NCBI RefSeq assembly: GCF_026340675.1
Contig: NZ_JAPEOX010000001.1
Location: 1 to 64,000, forward strand
DNA length: 64,000 nucleotides
Origin: Streptomyces sp. NBC_01264
GTDB lineage: Bacteria; Actinomycetota; Actinomycetes; Streptomycetales; Streptomycetaceae
Direction: 5' to 3'
In this document: positions 18,157 through 27,025 of the stretch, one piece after another
Position numbering within the stretch: the stretch's first letter is position 1
How the letters are laid out: the number at the start of each line of letters is the position of its first letter
Position numbers and translations under genes: made by a program
The notes under the pieces: generated by a model
The model's database searches: none
Seen by the model: the letters and a program-made list of their open reading frames with translations, nothing else
Told to the model about the DNA's origin: nothing

Positions 18157-19070
18157 CGGCGCTCGTTGACGAGCACCCGTGCCTGGGAGTCGAGTGCGTA
18201 CTTCGGGAACTGCACATCCCCTCCTCCACCTACTACCGCTGGCGCCGTGCAGAGGCCGAGCCGTGCGAGCGAAGGCGCCGTGACGTCGAGCTGACCGAGC
18301 GGATCAAAGAGATCCACGCGGATTCCGGCGGCAACTACGGCTCGCCGCGGGTACACGCCGTCCTCAAGCGTGAGGGTGTCCACGTGGGCCGCAAGCGGGT
18401 CGAGCGCCTGATGCGCGAGGCCGACATCGCGGGGGTCAGCCCACGGCGCAAGGGCTTCACGCGCCGGGACCCGAAGGCCACCCTGGCCCCGGACCTGGTC
18501 AACAGGGACTTCACCGCACCGGCTCCGAACCGGTTGTGGGTCACCGACCTCACCATGATCTCCACCGGTGAGGGGCCTCTGTGGCTCTCGGCGATCCGCG
18601 ACGCCTTCTCCCGCCGGGTGGTCGCCTGGGAGACTTCCGCCCGCGCGGACGCCGACCTGGTGCTGACCACCCTGGAGTACGCCCTCGCGTCCCGCGAGGT
18701 CGAGCCCGGCCAGCTGATTCATCACGCGGACCACGGCTGTCAATACACGTCTATCAAGCTCACAACCCGGCTAATGAGAGCTGGAGTTGAAGCGTCCATG
18801 GGCTCGATCGGCGACTCATACGATAACGCTCTCGCGGAGAACCTCTGGATGCTCATCAAAACCGAGGGCCTCCGTGGCCGGACCTTCACCACCCGGGCTG
18901 AGGCGAACCTCGCGCTCTTCGAGTACATCGATGGCTTCTACAACTCCCGTCGCATCCAGGAACGGCTCGGCTTCCTCAGCCCGATCGAGTACGAAGAGAA
19001 GCACTACGCCAACCAGGCGACGGCCGAACCAGCGAACCTGAACACCCGTCAACCCCTCCTGACCAGCTAA
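18153..19070 (+). CDS. IS3-family transposase OrfB (copy A)
   Basis: 305 residues: HTH_21 (IPSSTYYRWRRAEAEP, NYGSPRVHAVLKREGVHVG) and an rve core with WVTDLTMIS (Asp), IHHADHGCQYTS (Asp) and NALAENLWMLIKTE (Glu), so the catalytic triad is complete. Product identical to those at 21623-22540 and 23808-24725. Confidence 0.92.
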   Translation: MTALVDEHPCLGVECVLRELHIPSSTYYRWRRAEAEPCERRRRDVELTERIKEIHADSGGNYGSPRVHAVLKREGVHVGRKRVERLMREADIAGVSPRRKGFTRRDPKATLAPDLVNRDFTAPAPNRLWVTDLTMISTGEGPLWLSAIRDAFSRRVVAWETSARADADLVLTTLEYALASREVEPGQLIHHADHGCQYTSIKLTTRLMRAGVEASMGSIGDSYDNALAENLWMLIKTEGLRGRTFTTRAEANLALFEYIDGFYNSRRIQERLGFLSPIEYEEKHYANQATAEPANLNTRQPLLTS

Positions 19071-19104
19071 TCAGCAACTCCCGAACAACGGGGGAACCTC
19101 ACTC

Positions 19105-19728
19105 TACCGCGGACTCCTGGACAAGCGCACCGCCCGGCTGAGGACCCGGCGCTCCCGCCGCAAGAAGCAGCGCCGCGGCATACCGTCCAAGAACGCCATC
19201 CCGAACATGCGGCCGGTCCACACCCGCCCCCGCGAGGCAGAGGCCAGACAACGAGCAGGGCACTGGGAGGGCGACCTCATCGTCGGAAAGGCACAGGCCT
19301 CCGCGATCGGCACCCTGGTCGACCGTGCCACCCGCTACGTCCGGCTCATCCACCTGCCCCAAGGCTGGAAAGCTCCGCAGGTCCGCGACGCGCTCGTCGC
19401 CCAGACCGCCGCCTGGCCCGCCTCGCTGCGGCGCACGCTCACCTGGGACCAGGGCCGAGAGCTCTACCACCATGAGGAAATAGAGGACCTCACCGGATTC
19501 CGGATCTACTTCTGCGACCCCCACTCGCCCTGGCAGCGAGGCACCAACGAGAACACAAACGGACTGCTCCGCGAGTACTTCCCGAAAGGCACGAACCTCT
19601 ACCACTACACCGCCCGCGACCTCGCGCAAGTCGAACGTGAGCTCAACGAGCGCCCCCGTCTGGTCCTCGGAGACCGAACACCGGCCGAGGCCATGAGACG
19701 CTGGTCAAGAGAACTCGCCTACTGCTGA
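19105..19728 (+). pseudogene. IS30-family transposase, 3' half with catalytic core
   Basis: 208 codons holding the DDE core: GHWEGDLIVGKAQASAIGTL (first Asp), TWDQGRELYHHEEI (second Asp) and WQRGTNENTNGLLREYFPKG (Glu). Separated from its first half by IS3 copy A. A start at 19207 gives a 173-residue frame but would lack the DNA-binding half. Confidence 0.9.
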
Positions 19729-19756
19729 GTCGCAACGATCAGTGGAAACCGCCGAA

Positions 19757-19788
19757 GAACCATGGGCCAAAAGGTACAGATCGGGCAC
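19757..19788 (-). pseudogene. Stv-like adhesin-domain gene, 5' end piece
   Basis: First 10-11 codons, GTG at 19788 giving PDLYLLAHGS, separated from the rest by IS30. The open frame extends further upstream to 19923, so the real start may be earlier; no strong ribosome-binding site is seen at either. The LAHGS strand-turn is characteristic of the Stv-like fold's beginning. Confidence 0.55.
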
Positions 19789-19975
19789 AGTATCGCTGCT
19801 TTCGCTCAGTAGCGGGGATGCAGAACCGTTTCCCGCGCCGCGCTGGTTGGCGATGCTAGCGGCGGCGTGCCGGGCACCTACTGGCCATACAGCCAACCTT
19901 CCGGGCAGGCCATCCGACACCACACGCCGGTTGAGATGGTGCGTCAGGGCATGCTGGGGCCCGTTCTGGTCCTGT

Positions 19976-20766
19976 GCTCAGGCTGTGGCGGGCAGGCCGG
20001 TGGCGCCGGTGATCTGGTTCCAGATGGTGAAGCGGACCCTCATTTCGAAGCGGTACCGGCCGGCGGCCATGAGGTGGCGGTGGGGCCGGAAGTGGGGTGA
20101 GATCCCGGTGAACGCGGACAGGAAGCGTTGCGCCCCGCCGACGCTGCGGACTCCTTTCATCGCGCGTTCACGCTGCCTCGTCGGCTGGTGCGAGTTCTCC
20201 GCCCGGTTGTTCAACCCCTTGTGGGTGCGGTGCTCCACCGAGGGCATCACCTCCCGGTGCGCAGCCCCGTAAGAGCGGAGCTTGTCCGTGACAACCACCC
20301 TGGGGACCTGCCCGGTGGTGGCGAGGAGCCGGCGGAAGAAACGCCTGGCCGCAGCCTTGTCGCGGCGGTTCTGGACCAGGATGTCGAGGACGTTCCCCGT
20401 CGGCATCGACGGCCCGCCACAGGTACTTCTGGACCCCGCAGATCTTGATGAACACCTCGTCGAGGTGCCACTTGTCGCCGGGCTGCGGGCCTGCGGCGCA
20501 GGGCGTTGGCGTATGTCTGCCCGAACTTCAGACACCACCGCCGGACCGTTTCGCAGGAGACGACGATGTCGCGCTCGAGCATCATCTCCTCCGCCTCACG
20601 CAAGGAGAGCGGGAAACGGAAATACAGCCACACACAGTGCGAAATGATCTCCACCGGGTAGCGGTGGTTCGCGTACGGCGACACCACAGACGACACGGTC
20701 GAGTCCCTCCCCGAACCGGACAACCCGAAGATCATCCCACCCCCACCCGGATAACGTGACAGCGCG
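19976..20766 (-). pseudogene. IS6-family element, decayed copy
   Basis: The right end CGCGCTGTCACGTTATCC (reverse strand, to 20766) is present; the left end is missing, since homology begins near the transposase stop at 19978. The transposase frame (GTG 20696, SSVVSPYANHRYPVEII) shifts at about 20493 (RRRPAARRQV instead of RRRPQPGDKW) and again near 20397, so it is not translatable as one protein. The most divergent of the IS6 copies here. Confidence 0.85.
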
Positions 20767-20878
20767 CCCTGAACCCCACCGGCGCCGGCCGAAAACGCTG
20801 GACCACCGCTGGAAGCGAGCCCTTCAGGCCTTCGACATCGCCTTCAACGCACGCCTCACCAGCAAGCGAATCTGACCT
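20767..20878 (+). pseudogene. tail of an unidentified transposase
   Basis: Reads PTGAGRKRWTT then, after a one-base shift, WKRALQAFDIAFNARLTSKR and a stop. The basic tail looks like a transposase C-terminus that I could not place in a family. It abuts the end of the decayed IS6. Confidence 0.3.
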
Positions 20879-20957
20879 ACAAAGCAACCACGGTTACACC
20901 GTCTACTGGACAGACCCGCCCGCCACTGAACCCCCAACAACACCAAAACCACCGTTA

Positions 20958-21267
20958 ACTTTACGGACCCGGTCGGCGACTCGTACGACAACGCCCTCGC
21001 AGAGAACCTGTGGACCCTCATCAAGAGCGAGGCCATCCGCGGCCGCATCTTCACCACCCGCGCCGACGCCAACCAAGCCCTCTTCGAATACATCGACGGC
21101 TTCTACAACACCACCCGAATCCAAAAGCGCCTCGGCTACCTCAGCCCTATCGAGTACGAGGAGAAGCACCAACCAACCAGGCAGCCACCGAACGAGCGAA
21201 CCTGAACACCCATCAACCCATCACGACCAGCTGATCAGTACCTCCCACTCACCGGGGGAGCCTCAGC
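20958..21267 (+). pseudogene. IS3-family OrfB 3' end with right IS terminus
   Basis: Encodes VGDSYDNALAENLWTLIKSE, TRADANQALFEYIDGFYNT and YLSPIEYEEKH, the C-terminal part of an OrfB related to (about 80% by eye) but distinct from copies A-C. It ends with the terminus CGGGGGAGCCTCA at 21255-21267. The 5' part is lost at 20958. Confidence 0.8.
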
Positions 21268-21270
21268 CTG

Positions 21271-21591
21271 ATCAGCCCACCGGTCGGTGCCCGCGGCCCT
21301 GATGGTCGCCGAGTTCGCCTCGACGGCCCGCTGGACGGTCGAAGCGACCGTGCCGAGCTGGGGCAGGAAGACGCCCATGCCGACGCCGGCCTGCTGGAGC
21401 AGGACGAGCTGGCGGGCCATCTGCGGCCAGTCCTCCCCCTTCATCAGGTCGCCGAGCACCAGGCGTCCAGGACCGGGCGCAGCTGTGCCTCGGCCCAGCC
21501 CGGGGCGAGACCTACGGCGGCACCTGTGCCCGCCGCCGCCCGGGGCATGCTGCCCCGTACCGAAGTGCAGACGGTCACTTCGCGCCGCGGA
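21271..21591 (-). pseudogene. fragment of an unrecognised actinobacterial protein
   Basis: Minus-strand frame WPQMARQLVLLQQAGVGMGV, FLPQLGTVASTVQRAVEANS and ATIRAAGTDRWAD looks genuinely coding (amphipathic helices, good codon bias). It reminds me of helical repeats in large plasmid/ICE proteins of Streptomyces, but I cannot name it. Truncated by the IS3 remnant at 21267 and followed by IS3 copy B (duplication GGA at 21589-21591). Confidence 0.4.
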
Positions 21592-21622
21592 TGAGGTTCC
21601 CCCGTTGTTCGGGAGTTGCTGA

Positions 21623-22540
21623 TTAGCTGGTCAGGAGGGGTTGACGGGTGTTCAGGTTCGCTGGTTCGGCCGTCGCCTGGTTGGCGTAGTGCTTCTCTTC
21701 GTACTCGATCGGGCTGAGGAAGCCGAGCCGTTCCTGGATGCGACGGGAGTTGTAGAAGCCATCGATGTACTCGAAGAGCGCGAGGTTCGCCTCAGCCCGG
21801 GTGGTGAAGGTCCGGCCACGGAGGCCCTCGGTTTTGATGAGCATCCAGAGGTTCTCCGCGAGAGCGTTATCGTATGAGTCGCCGATCGAGCCCATGGACG
21901 CTTCAACTCCAGCTCTCATTAGCCGGGTTGTGAGCTTGATAGACGTGTATTGACAGCCGTGGTCCGCGTGATGAATCAGCTGGCCGGGCTCGACCTCGCG
22001 GGACGCGAGGGCGTACTCCAGGGTGGTCAGCACCAGGTCGGCGTCCGCGCGGGCGGAAGTCTCCCAGGCGACCACCCGGCGGGAGAAGGCGTCGCGGATC
22101 GCCGAGAGCCACAGAGGCCCCTCACCGGTGGAGATCATGGTGAGGTCGGTGACCCACAACCGGTTCGGAGCCGGTGCGGTGAAGTCCCTGTTGACCAGGT
22201 CCGGGGCCAGGGTGGCCTTCGGGTCCCGGCGCGTGAAGCCCTTGCGCCGTGGGCTGACCCCCGCGATGTCGGCCTCGCGCATCAGGCGCTCGACCCGCTT
22301 GCGGCCCACGTGGACACCCTCACGCTTGAGGACGGCGTGTACCCGCGGCGAGCCGTAGTTGCCGCCGGAATCCGCGTGGATCTCTTTGATCCGCTCGGTC
22401 AGCTCGACGTCACGGCGCCTTCGCTCGCACGGCTCGGCCTCTGCACGGCGCCAGCGGTAGTAGGTGGAGGAGGGGATGTGCAGTTCCCGAAGTACGCACT
22501 CGACTCCCAGGCACGGGTGCTCGTCAACGAGCGCCGTCAC
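21623..22540 (-). CDS. IS3-family transposase OrfB (copy B)
   Basis: 305 residues, identical to the copy A product, with Asp-Asp-Glu in WVTDLTMIS, HHADHGCQYTS and NALAENLWMLIK. GTG start overlapping the orfA stop. Confidence 0.92.
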   Translation of the reverse strand: MTALVDEHPCLGVECVLRELHIPSSTYYRWRRAEAEPCERRRRDVELTERIKEIHADSGGNYGSPRVHAVLKREGVHVGRKRVERLMREADIAGVSPRRKGFTRRDPKATLAPDLVNRDFTAPAPNRLWVTDLTMISTGEGPLWLSAIRDAFSRRVVAWETSARADADLVLTTLEYALASREVEPGQLIHHADHGCQYTSIKLTTRLMRAGVEASMGSIGDSYDNALAENLWMLIKTEGLRGRTFTTRAEANLALFEYIDGFYNSRRIQERLGFLSPIEYEEKHYANQATAEPANLNTRQPLLTS

Positions 22541-22845
22541 CTGGGCCGGGTCGGGTCGAGTTGCGCCGCGAAAAACGCCGAGGCCGTCCGCAGTACGTCG
22601 TTGGCCCGCTTGAGCTGGACATTCTCCTTGCGCAGGGCCGCGAGCTCGGCGCGTTCGTCGGTGGTGAGCCGGTCATCGCGTTCGCCGGCATCCGCCTCCG
22701 CCTGGCGGATCCACCCGCGCAGGGCCTCGGGATGCACGCCGAAGTCGACAGCCAGCTTCTTGATCTGGGGCTTCGGCTCCGCGGTGCGATACATCCGTAC
22801 CGCACGCTCACGCAACTCGAGCGAGTATTTCCGGGGTGCAGCCAT
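22537..22845 (-). CDS. IS3-family transposase OrfA (copy B)
   Basis: 102 residues from ATG 22845 with GAGAGGA upstream; identical to the copy A OrfA. Helix-turn-helix plus coiled coil. Confidence 0.9.
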   Translation of the reverse strand: MAAPRKYSLELRERAVRMYRTAEPKPQIKKLAVDFGVHPEALRGWIRQAEADAGERDDRLTTDERAELAALRKENVQLKRANDVLRTASAFFAAQLDPTRPR

Positions 22846-23077
22846 GGCCACTGGTCCTCTCATGAGTCCCATCTGACCCGATGTCAACACTCTCCGCATC
22901 CCGGGGGAACCTCAGGACACCACCCTCACGCACGGGGCTCTGGACGCCAGCCGTCGACGAAACCGGCGGACTGGCCCGAGGCCAGGCCCAGCTCGACGCA
23001 GTATCGGTCGGCCACGCTGCCGACAAGGCGGTTTTGCGGTGGCAGGAGGGAATGAGACACCTTTCGATCAACCATCA

Positions 23078-23097
23078 TCCTGGCATGCCCACGCTAT
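23078..23097. repeat. 20-bp repeat shared with 60793-60812
   Basis: tcctggcatgcccacgctat occurs here, 89 bp before the PI-PLC-like start codon, and again at 60793-60812 next to an IS110-family remnant. The surrounding sequences are otherwise unlike. Could be an insertion-site core or an IS end. Confidence 0.7.
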
Positions 23098-23185
23098 ATC
23101 CAACGCTGGCACTCTGGCCCCAGACGCCCGACACCTGAGACCGCGCCCGAGCAGGACGCCGTCCATGCACCCGGAGGAGTGACCT

Positions 23186-23433
23186 GTGTCCACACTGCTC
23201 AGACACGCCCTGCCCCGGAGAGGAACCGCGTTATCCCGCCTCCTCGTCCTGGTGGCCACGCTAGCCATGGCCTGGATGCCCACAGCCGGACCGGTCCACG
23301 CCAACGGCCGGCCGGCGCCCAGTGAGGTGCGCCTCGACTCATGGATGGCGGATCTGGCTCCGCGGCTCACCGGCACTCCACTCAACCGGATCGCCATTCC
23401 CGGCAGTCACGACGCCGGTTCCTGGAGCATCAC
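23186..23433 (+). pseudogene. secreted PI-PLC-like phosphodiesterase, 5' piece
   Basis: GTG start at 23186 with GGAGGAG 7 bp upstream. Signal peptide (HALPRRGTALSRLLVLVATL, cleavage near VHA). Then the X-domain entry NRIAIPGSHDAGSW with the catalytic-type His. Interrupted after SIT by IS3 copy C. Excising the IS and one CAC gives ...SWSITARSGQC... in frame with 24760-26032 for a 506-residue protein. Confidence 0.88.
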
Positions 23434-23502
23434 TGAGGTTCCCCCGGGATGCGGAGAGTGTTGACATCGGGTCAGATGGGACTCATGAGAGGACCAGTGG
23501 CC

Positions 23503-23811
23503 ATGGCTGCACCCCGGAAATACTCGCTCGAGTTGCGTGAGCGTGCGGTACGGATGTATCGCACCGCGGAGCCGAAGCCCCAGATCAAGAAGCTGGCTGT
23601 CGACTTCGGCGTGCATCCCGAGGCCCTGCGCGGGTGGATCCGCCAGGCGGAGGCGGATGCCGGCGAACGCGATGACCGGCTCACCACCGACGAACGCGCC
23701 GAGCTCGCGGCCCTGCGCAAGGAGAATGTCCAGCTCAAGCGGGCCAACGACGTACTGCGGACGGCCTCGGCGTTTTTCGCGGCGCAACTCGACCCGACCC
23801 GGCCCAGGTGA
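23503..23811 (+). CDS. IS3-family transposase OrfA (copy C)
   Basis: 102 residues from ATG 23503; identical to the OrfA of copies A and B. Confidence 0.9.
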   Translation: MAAPRKYSLELRERAVRMYRTAEPKPQIKKLAVDFGVHPEALRGWIRQAEADAGERDDRLTTDERAELAALRKENVQLKRANDVLRTASAFFAAQLDPTRPR

Positions 23812-24725
23812 CGGCGCTCGTTGACGAGCACCCGTGCCTGGGAGTCGAGTGCGTACTTCGGGAACTGCACATCCCCTCCTCCACCTACTACCGCTGGCGC
23901 CGTGCAGAGGCCGAGCCGTGCGAGCGAAGGCGCCGTGACGTCGAGCTGACCGAGCGGATCAAAGAGATCCACGCGGATTCCGGCGGCAACTACGGCTCGC
24001 CGCGGGTACACGCCGTCCTCAAGCGTGAGGGTGTCCACGTGGGCCGCAAGCGGGTCGAGCGCCTGATGCGCGAGGCCGACATCGCGGGGGTCAGCCCACG
24101 GCGCAAGGGCTTCACGCGCCGGGACCCGAAGGCCACCCTGGCCCCGGACCTGGTCAACAGGGACTTCACCGCACCGGCTCCGAACCGGTTGTGGGTCACC
24201 GACCTCACCATGATCTCCACCGGTGAGGGGCCTCTGTGGCTCTCGGCGATCCGCGACGCCTTCTCCCGCCGGGTGGTCGCCTGGGAGACTTCCGCCCGCG
24301 CGGACGCCGACCTGGTGCTGACCACCCTGGAGTACGCCCTCGCGTCCCGCGAGGTCGAGCCCGGCCAGCTGATTCATCACGCGGACCACGGCTGTCAATA
24401 CACGTCTATCAAGCTCACAACCCGGCTAATGAGAGCTGGAGTTGAAGCGTCCATGGGCTCGATCGGCGACTCATACGATAACGCTCTCGCGGAGAACCTC
24501 TGGATGCTCATCAAAACCGAGGGCCTCCGTGGCCGGACCTTCACCACCCGGGCTGAGGCGAACCTCGCGCTCTTCGAGTACATCGATGGCTTCTACAACT
24601 CCCGTCGCATCCAGGAACGGCTCGGCTTCCTCAGCCCGATCGAGTACGAAGAGAAGCACTACGCCAACCAGGCGACGGCCGAACCAGCGAACCTGAACAC
24701 CCGTCAACCCCTCCTGACCAGCTAA
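23808..24725 (+). CDS. IS3-family transposase OrfB (copy C)
   Basis: 305 residues, identical to copies A and B, complete Asp-Asp-Glu set; GTGA overlap with orfA. Confidence 0.92.
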   Translation: MTALVDEHPCLGVECVLRELHIPSSTYYRWRRAEAEPCERRRRDVELTERIKEIHADSGGNYGSPRVHAVLKREGVHVGRKRVERLMREADIAGVSPRRKGFTRRDPKATLAPDLVNRDFTAPAPNRLWVTDLTMISTGEGPLWLSAIRDAFSRRVVAWETSARADADLVLTTLEYALASREVEPGQLIHHADHGCQYTSIKLTTRLMRAGVEASMGSIGDSYDNALAENLWMLIKTEGLRGRTFTTRAEANLALFEYIDGFYNSRRIQERLGFLSPIEYEEKHYANQATAEPANLNTRQPLLTS

Positions 24726-24759
24726 TCAGCAACTCCCGAACAACGGGGGAACCTCACAC

Positions 24760-26032
24760 CGCACGATCGGGGCAGTGCCGTACCGGCTACATCTACGACC
24801 TGGCCACGAGCTTCCCGCAGTTGGCGGCGAGCGTCGCGAGGACCCAGCGCGTACCGGTTGCCGAGCAGCTCTCAGGCGGATCCCGCTACCTGGACCTTCG
24901 CCTGTGCAAGCAGGATGGCCGATGGTTCACGTACCACGGCTCTCCCTTGGGCACCCCGTTCTTCGAGCCGAATGGTGACGCCGAGCAGATCGCGCGATGG
25001 ATCACCGGGCACCCTTCGGAAGTAGTCATCGTCAGCCTGTCCGTCACCGCTCCCGCCGGGGAACTGTCAGCGGCCACCGCAGACGCGTACGAGCGTCTGG
25101 CCGGCGTCGTCGGTACGGCGAGGCTCGCACCTCAGCCACAGTTCTCCCCTTCATCCACCTACGGCAGCCTCCTGGCCGCGGGCAAGAACGTGATCCTCGT
25201 CGACGGCTCGGGGCTCGCCGGGCGGAACTGGGTCTGGAGTGCTCCGGCCGTCTCGTCCGACCGGGGCAGCTATCCTGCGGACAGCCCGCCGGCCGGCAAC
25301 TACCTCAGGGACTTCGCCAGCCCCAGGGCACTGTTCGACGAGACCATCGCACGCGACCAGGCGGCACTGGCAGCGGACCCCGGAGCCGAAGCGGGGAAGT
25401 TCTTCGTCATGGCCGGGATCATCCAACCGGACACTCTCCTCGGCCTGGCCGGTCTGCAGCAGAGCTTCACGGCGCTCCCCGACTCCATGACCTGCGCGTC
25501 CGGCACATTCTACGACCCCCGCAACGGCGGAGAGTGCTGGTCGTGTCCAGCCGGGTACATACGCAACATCACGCCCGTCACCGAAGGCAACGCGTGCTGG
25601 CTGCCCAGCCGGGCGGTGAGCACCGCCGCGACGTACGTGCGCAACGAGACCTGGGCATGGAACTGTCCCCCGGGGACCTTCTGGGACCCCCGCATGGATT
25701 CCTTTCCCTGGCGCGGGCAGTGCTGGTCCTGCCCTGCTGACTACCTGCGCAACATCACCCCCGTCACCAGCTCCAATGCCTGCTGGCGCATGATTCCGAT
25801 CCGCTACGCGCCAGCGGGCCCCCACGGCCCCTCCGGCATCACCCGCGCGTTCCTGCTGGAGCGCGCCGCCTCGTTCAACGGGCTCCTGTACCAGCGGCTG
25901 ACCGGCCCCTGGAAGGCCCCAGGGCTCAGGCAGCACCTCAACATCGTCGCTGCAGACGACGTTACCGGCGCCCCCGACGGTCTCCGGCCGGGCGACCTGG
26001 CCCGAGCGATCATCGCCTACAACACCCTCTGA
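24760..26032 (+). pseudogene. secreted PI-PLC-like phosphodiesterase, 3' piece
   Basis: Carries most of the PI-PLC X-type TIM barrel: RYLDLRLCKQDGRWFTYHGS (second His and metal-site strand), HPSEVVIVSLS and GKNVILVDGSG. Two Cys-rich modules follow (ASGTFYDPRNGGECWSCPAG/YIRNITPVT and PPGTFWDPRMDSFPWRGQCW/SCPADYLRNITPVT) inserted before the final barrel strands (LRQHLNIVAADDV). Intact relatives act outside the cell on phosphoinositides or glycolipids; the substrate here is unknown. Without its first 83 codons, on the other side of IS3 copy C, it has no signal peptide or first His. A start at 24821 gives a 403-residue frame but not an enzyme. Confidence 0.85.
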
Positions 26033-26042
26033 GCCGCACTCC

Positions 26043-26073
26043 GGAACGGGCAGACCGCCGGCCTGCCCGTTCC
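26043..26073 (+). terminator. hairpin terminator of the PI-PLC-like gene
   Basis: GGAACGGGCAG (26043-26053) and CTGCCCGTTCC (26063-26073) form a perfect 11-bp stem starting 11 bp after the stop codon. Confidence 0.8.
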
Positions 26074-26089
26074 CGGACCACCGGGATGA

Positions 26090-26165
26090 CAGGGCGGCTT
26101 GCAAGTTCCGGGACCGTGGGGTTTGGCCGGGCCGGGGGCGGTGTGAGAGGACGGTTCGTGACTGG
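26090..26165 (+). mobile_element. orphan ISAs1-type left end
   Basis: CAGGGCGGCTTGCAAGTTCC at 26090 matches the left end of the ISAs1 at 10457 with one extra base. The transposase gene does not follow; IS5 sequence begins within about 60 bp. Confidence 0.65.
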
Positions 26166-26219
26166 ATGTCCATTCCGGTTGAGGCTCGGGCAGGGGCTGC
26201 TGGTCTCGGTGCTCGGCGG

Positions 26220-27025
26220 CTACTGCTTCCTGGTGAAACTGCCGGCGTCGACCTCGGTGAGGACACCGAGCTTGACCAGGCGTTTCAGTTTGGCGCGAGT
26301 GCCCTCGATGTTCTTCGGAAGCAGTTCGTGGTCGAGGGCCTGGCAGACGTCGCGGGCTCGGACGGGTCCCGTGGCCTCGTTGAAGACGGCGAGGATGCGG
26401 GGGTAGTCCGGATGCTCGGGCAGCTCGGTCGAGTCGGCTCGGGCGGGGATCCGGTCGGCGAGGGCGGTGATGGTCTTCCGGGTGATCGCGAGGTGTTCGA
26501 GGTGGGTCTCGGCCTCTCGCAGCCGGGCCTGCAGTTCGTTGATCTGGGCGCGGAGGCCGTCGGCCAGGGCCCGGGCGGCGTTCTCCTGGATGCCGAGCGC
26601 ATCGAGCAGGGGCTGGACGTTCACGCGGTCACCGCGTGCGGTTCGCGCCAGGTGGGGGGTGTTCGCGCCGGTGAGACGGCGGGCCATGGTGTGGGTCATG
26701 GCCCAGTAGACGCGGGAGGCGGAGGAGGCGGGGCGGTGTTCGTAGTCGCGGACCAGGCGCCGGTGCAGTATCAGGATTCCGTAGGTCTGCTCGACCCTCC
26801 ACCGCTTCGGCTGCGGGACGAACCCCGTCTCCTGCGGGTTGCGTACGACGATCTCGACGTCGATGTCCAGGCCGGCTCCATGCGCGACGACCTGGTTCTT
26901 GAATCCCTGGTCGACCAGAGCTTTGCGGACGGTGCCGCCGGCGTTCTCGGCGACCCGGTCCAGCAGGGAGATGCCCGCGGCGTTGTCGTGCGCGCTCGCG
27001 GCCAGCACGATGACGGCGATGACCC
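26220..27025 (-). pseudogene. IS5-family transposase C-terminal half fused to accessory coiled-coil/winged-helix ORF
   Basis: The 5' half of the transposase is lost where IS6 begins (27026). The remaining IS5 part covers VLAASAHDNAAGISLLDRVA, KRWRVEQTYGILILHRRLVR and ASSASRVYWAMTHTMARRL. It reads without a stop into a second region of about 130 residues: a coiled coil (LRAQINELQARLREAETHLE) and a winged-helix-like tail (GPVRARDVCQALDHELLPKN, KRLVKLGVLTEVDAGSF). In the IS5 at 55630-56966 the equivalent second region is a separate overlapping gene, so here the two are fused in frame. Confidence 0.75.

Larger units (their letters stand above)
17779..19101 (+). mobile_element. IS3-family element, identical copy A (in IS30)
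   Basis: 1,323 bp from TGAGGTTCCCCCGGGATGCG to the reverse-strand TGAGGTTCCCCCGTTGTTCG end. Target duplication CTC at 17776-17778 and 19102-19104. Encodes the same two proteins as copies at 21592 and 23434, residue for residue. Confidence 0.95.
17200..19753 (+). mobile_element. IS30-family insertion sequence, interrupted by an IS3 copy
   Basis: Ends GGCGGTTTCCATCGGTGGTC (left, 17200) and GGCGGTTTCCACTGATCGTT (right, reverse strand, 19753), flanked by GAA at 17197-17199 and 19754-19756. Without the nested IS3 (17779-19101 plus 3 bp) the element is 1,228 bp, normal for IS30. Confidence 0.88.
21592..22914 (-). mobile_element. IS3-family element, identical copy B
   Basis: 1,323 bp, inverted relative to copies A and C. 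Target duplication GGA at 21589-21591 and 22915-22917. Ends and both reading frames identical to the other two copies. Confidence 0.95.
23434..24756 (+). mobile_element. IS3-family element, identical copy C (in PI-PLC-like gene)
   Basis: 1,323 bp with target duplication CAC at 23431-23433 and 24757-24759. Same sequence as copies A and B. Confidence 0.95.
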
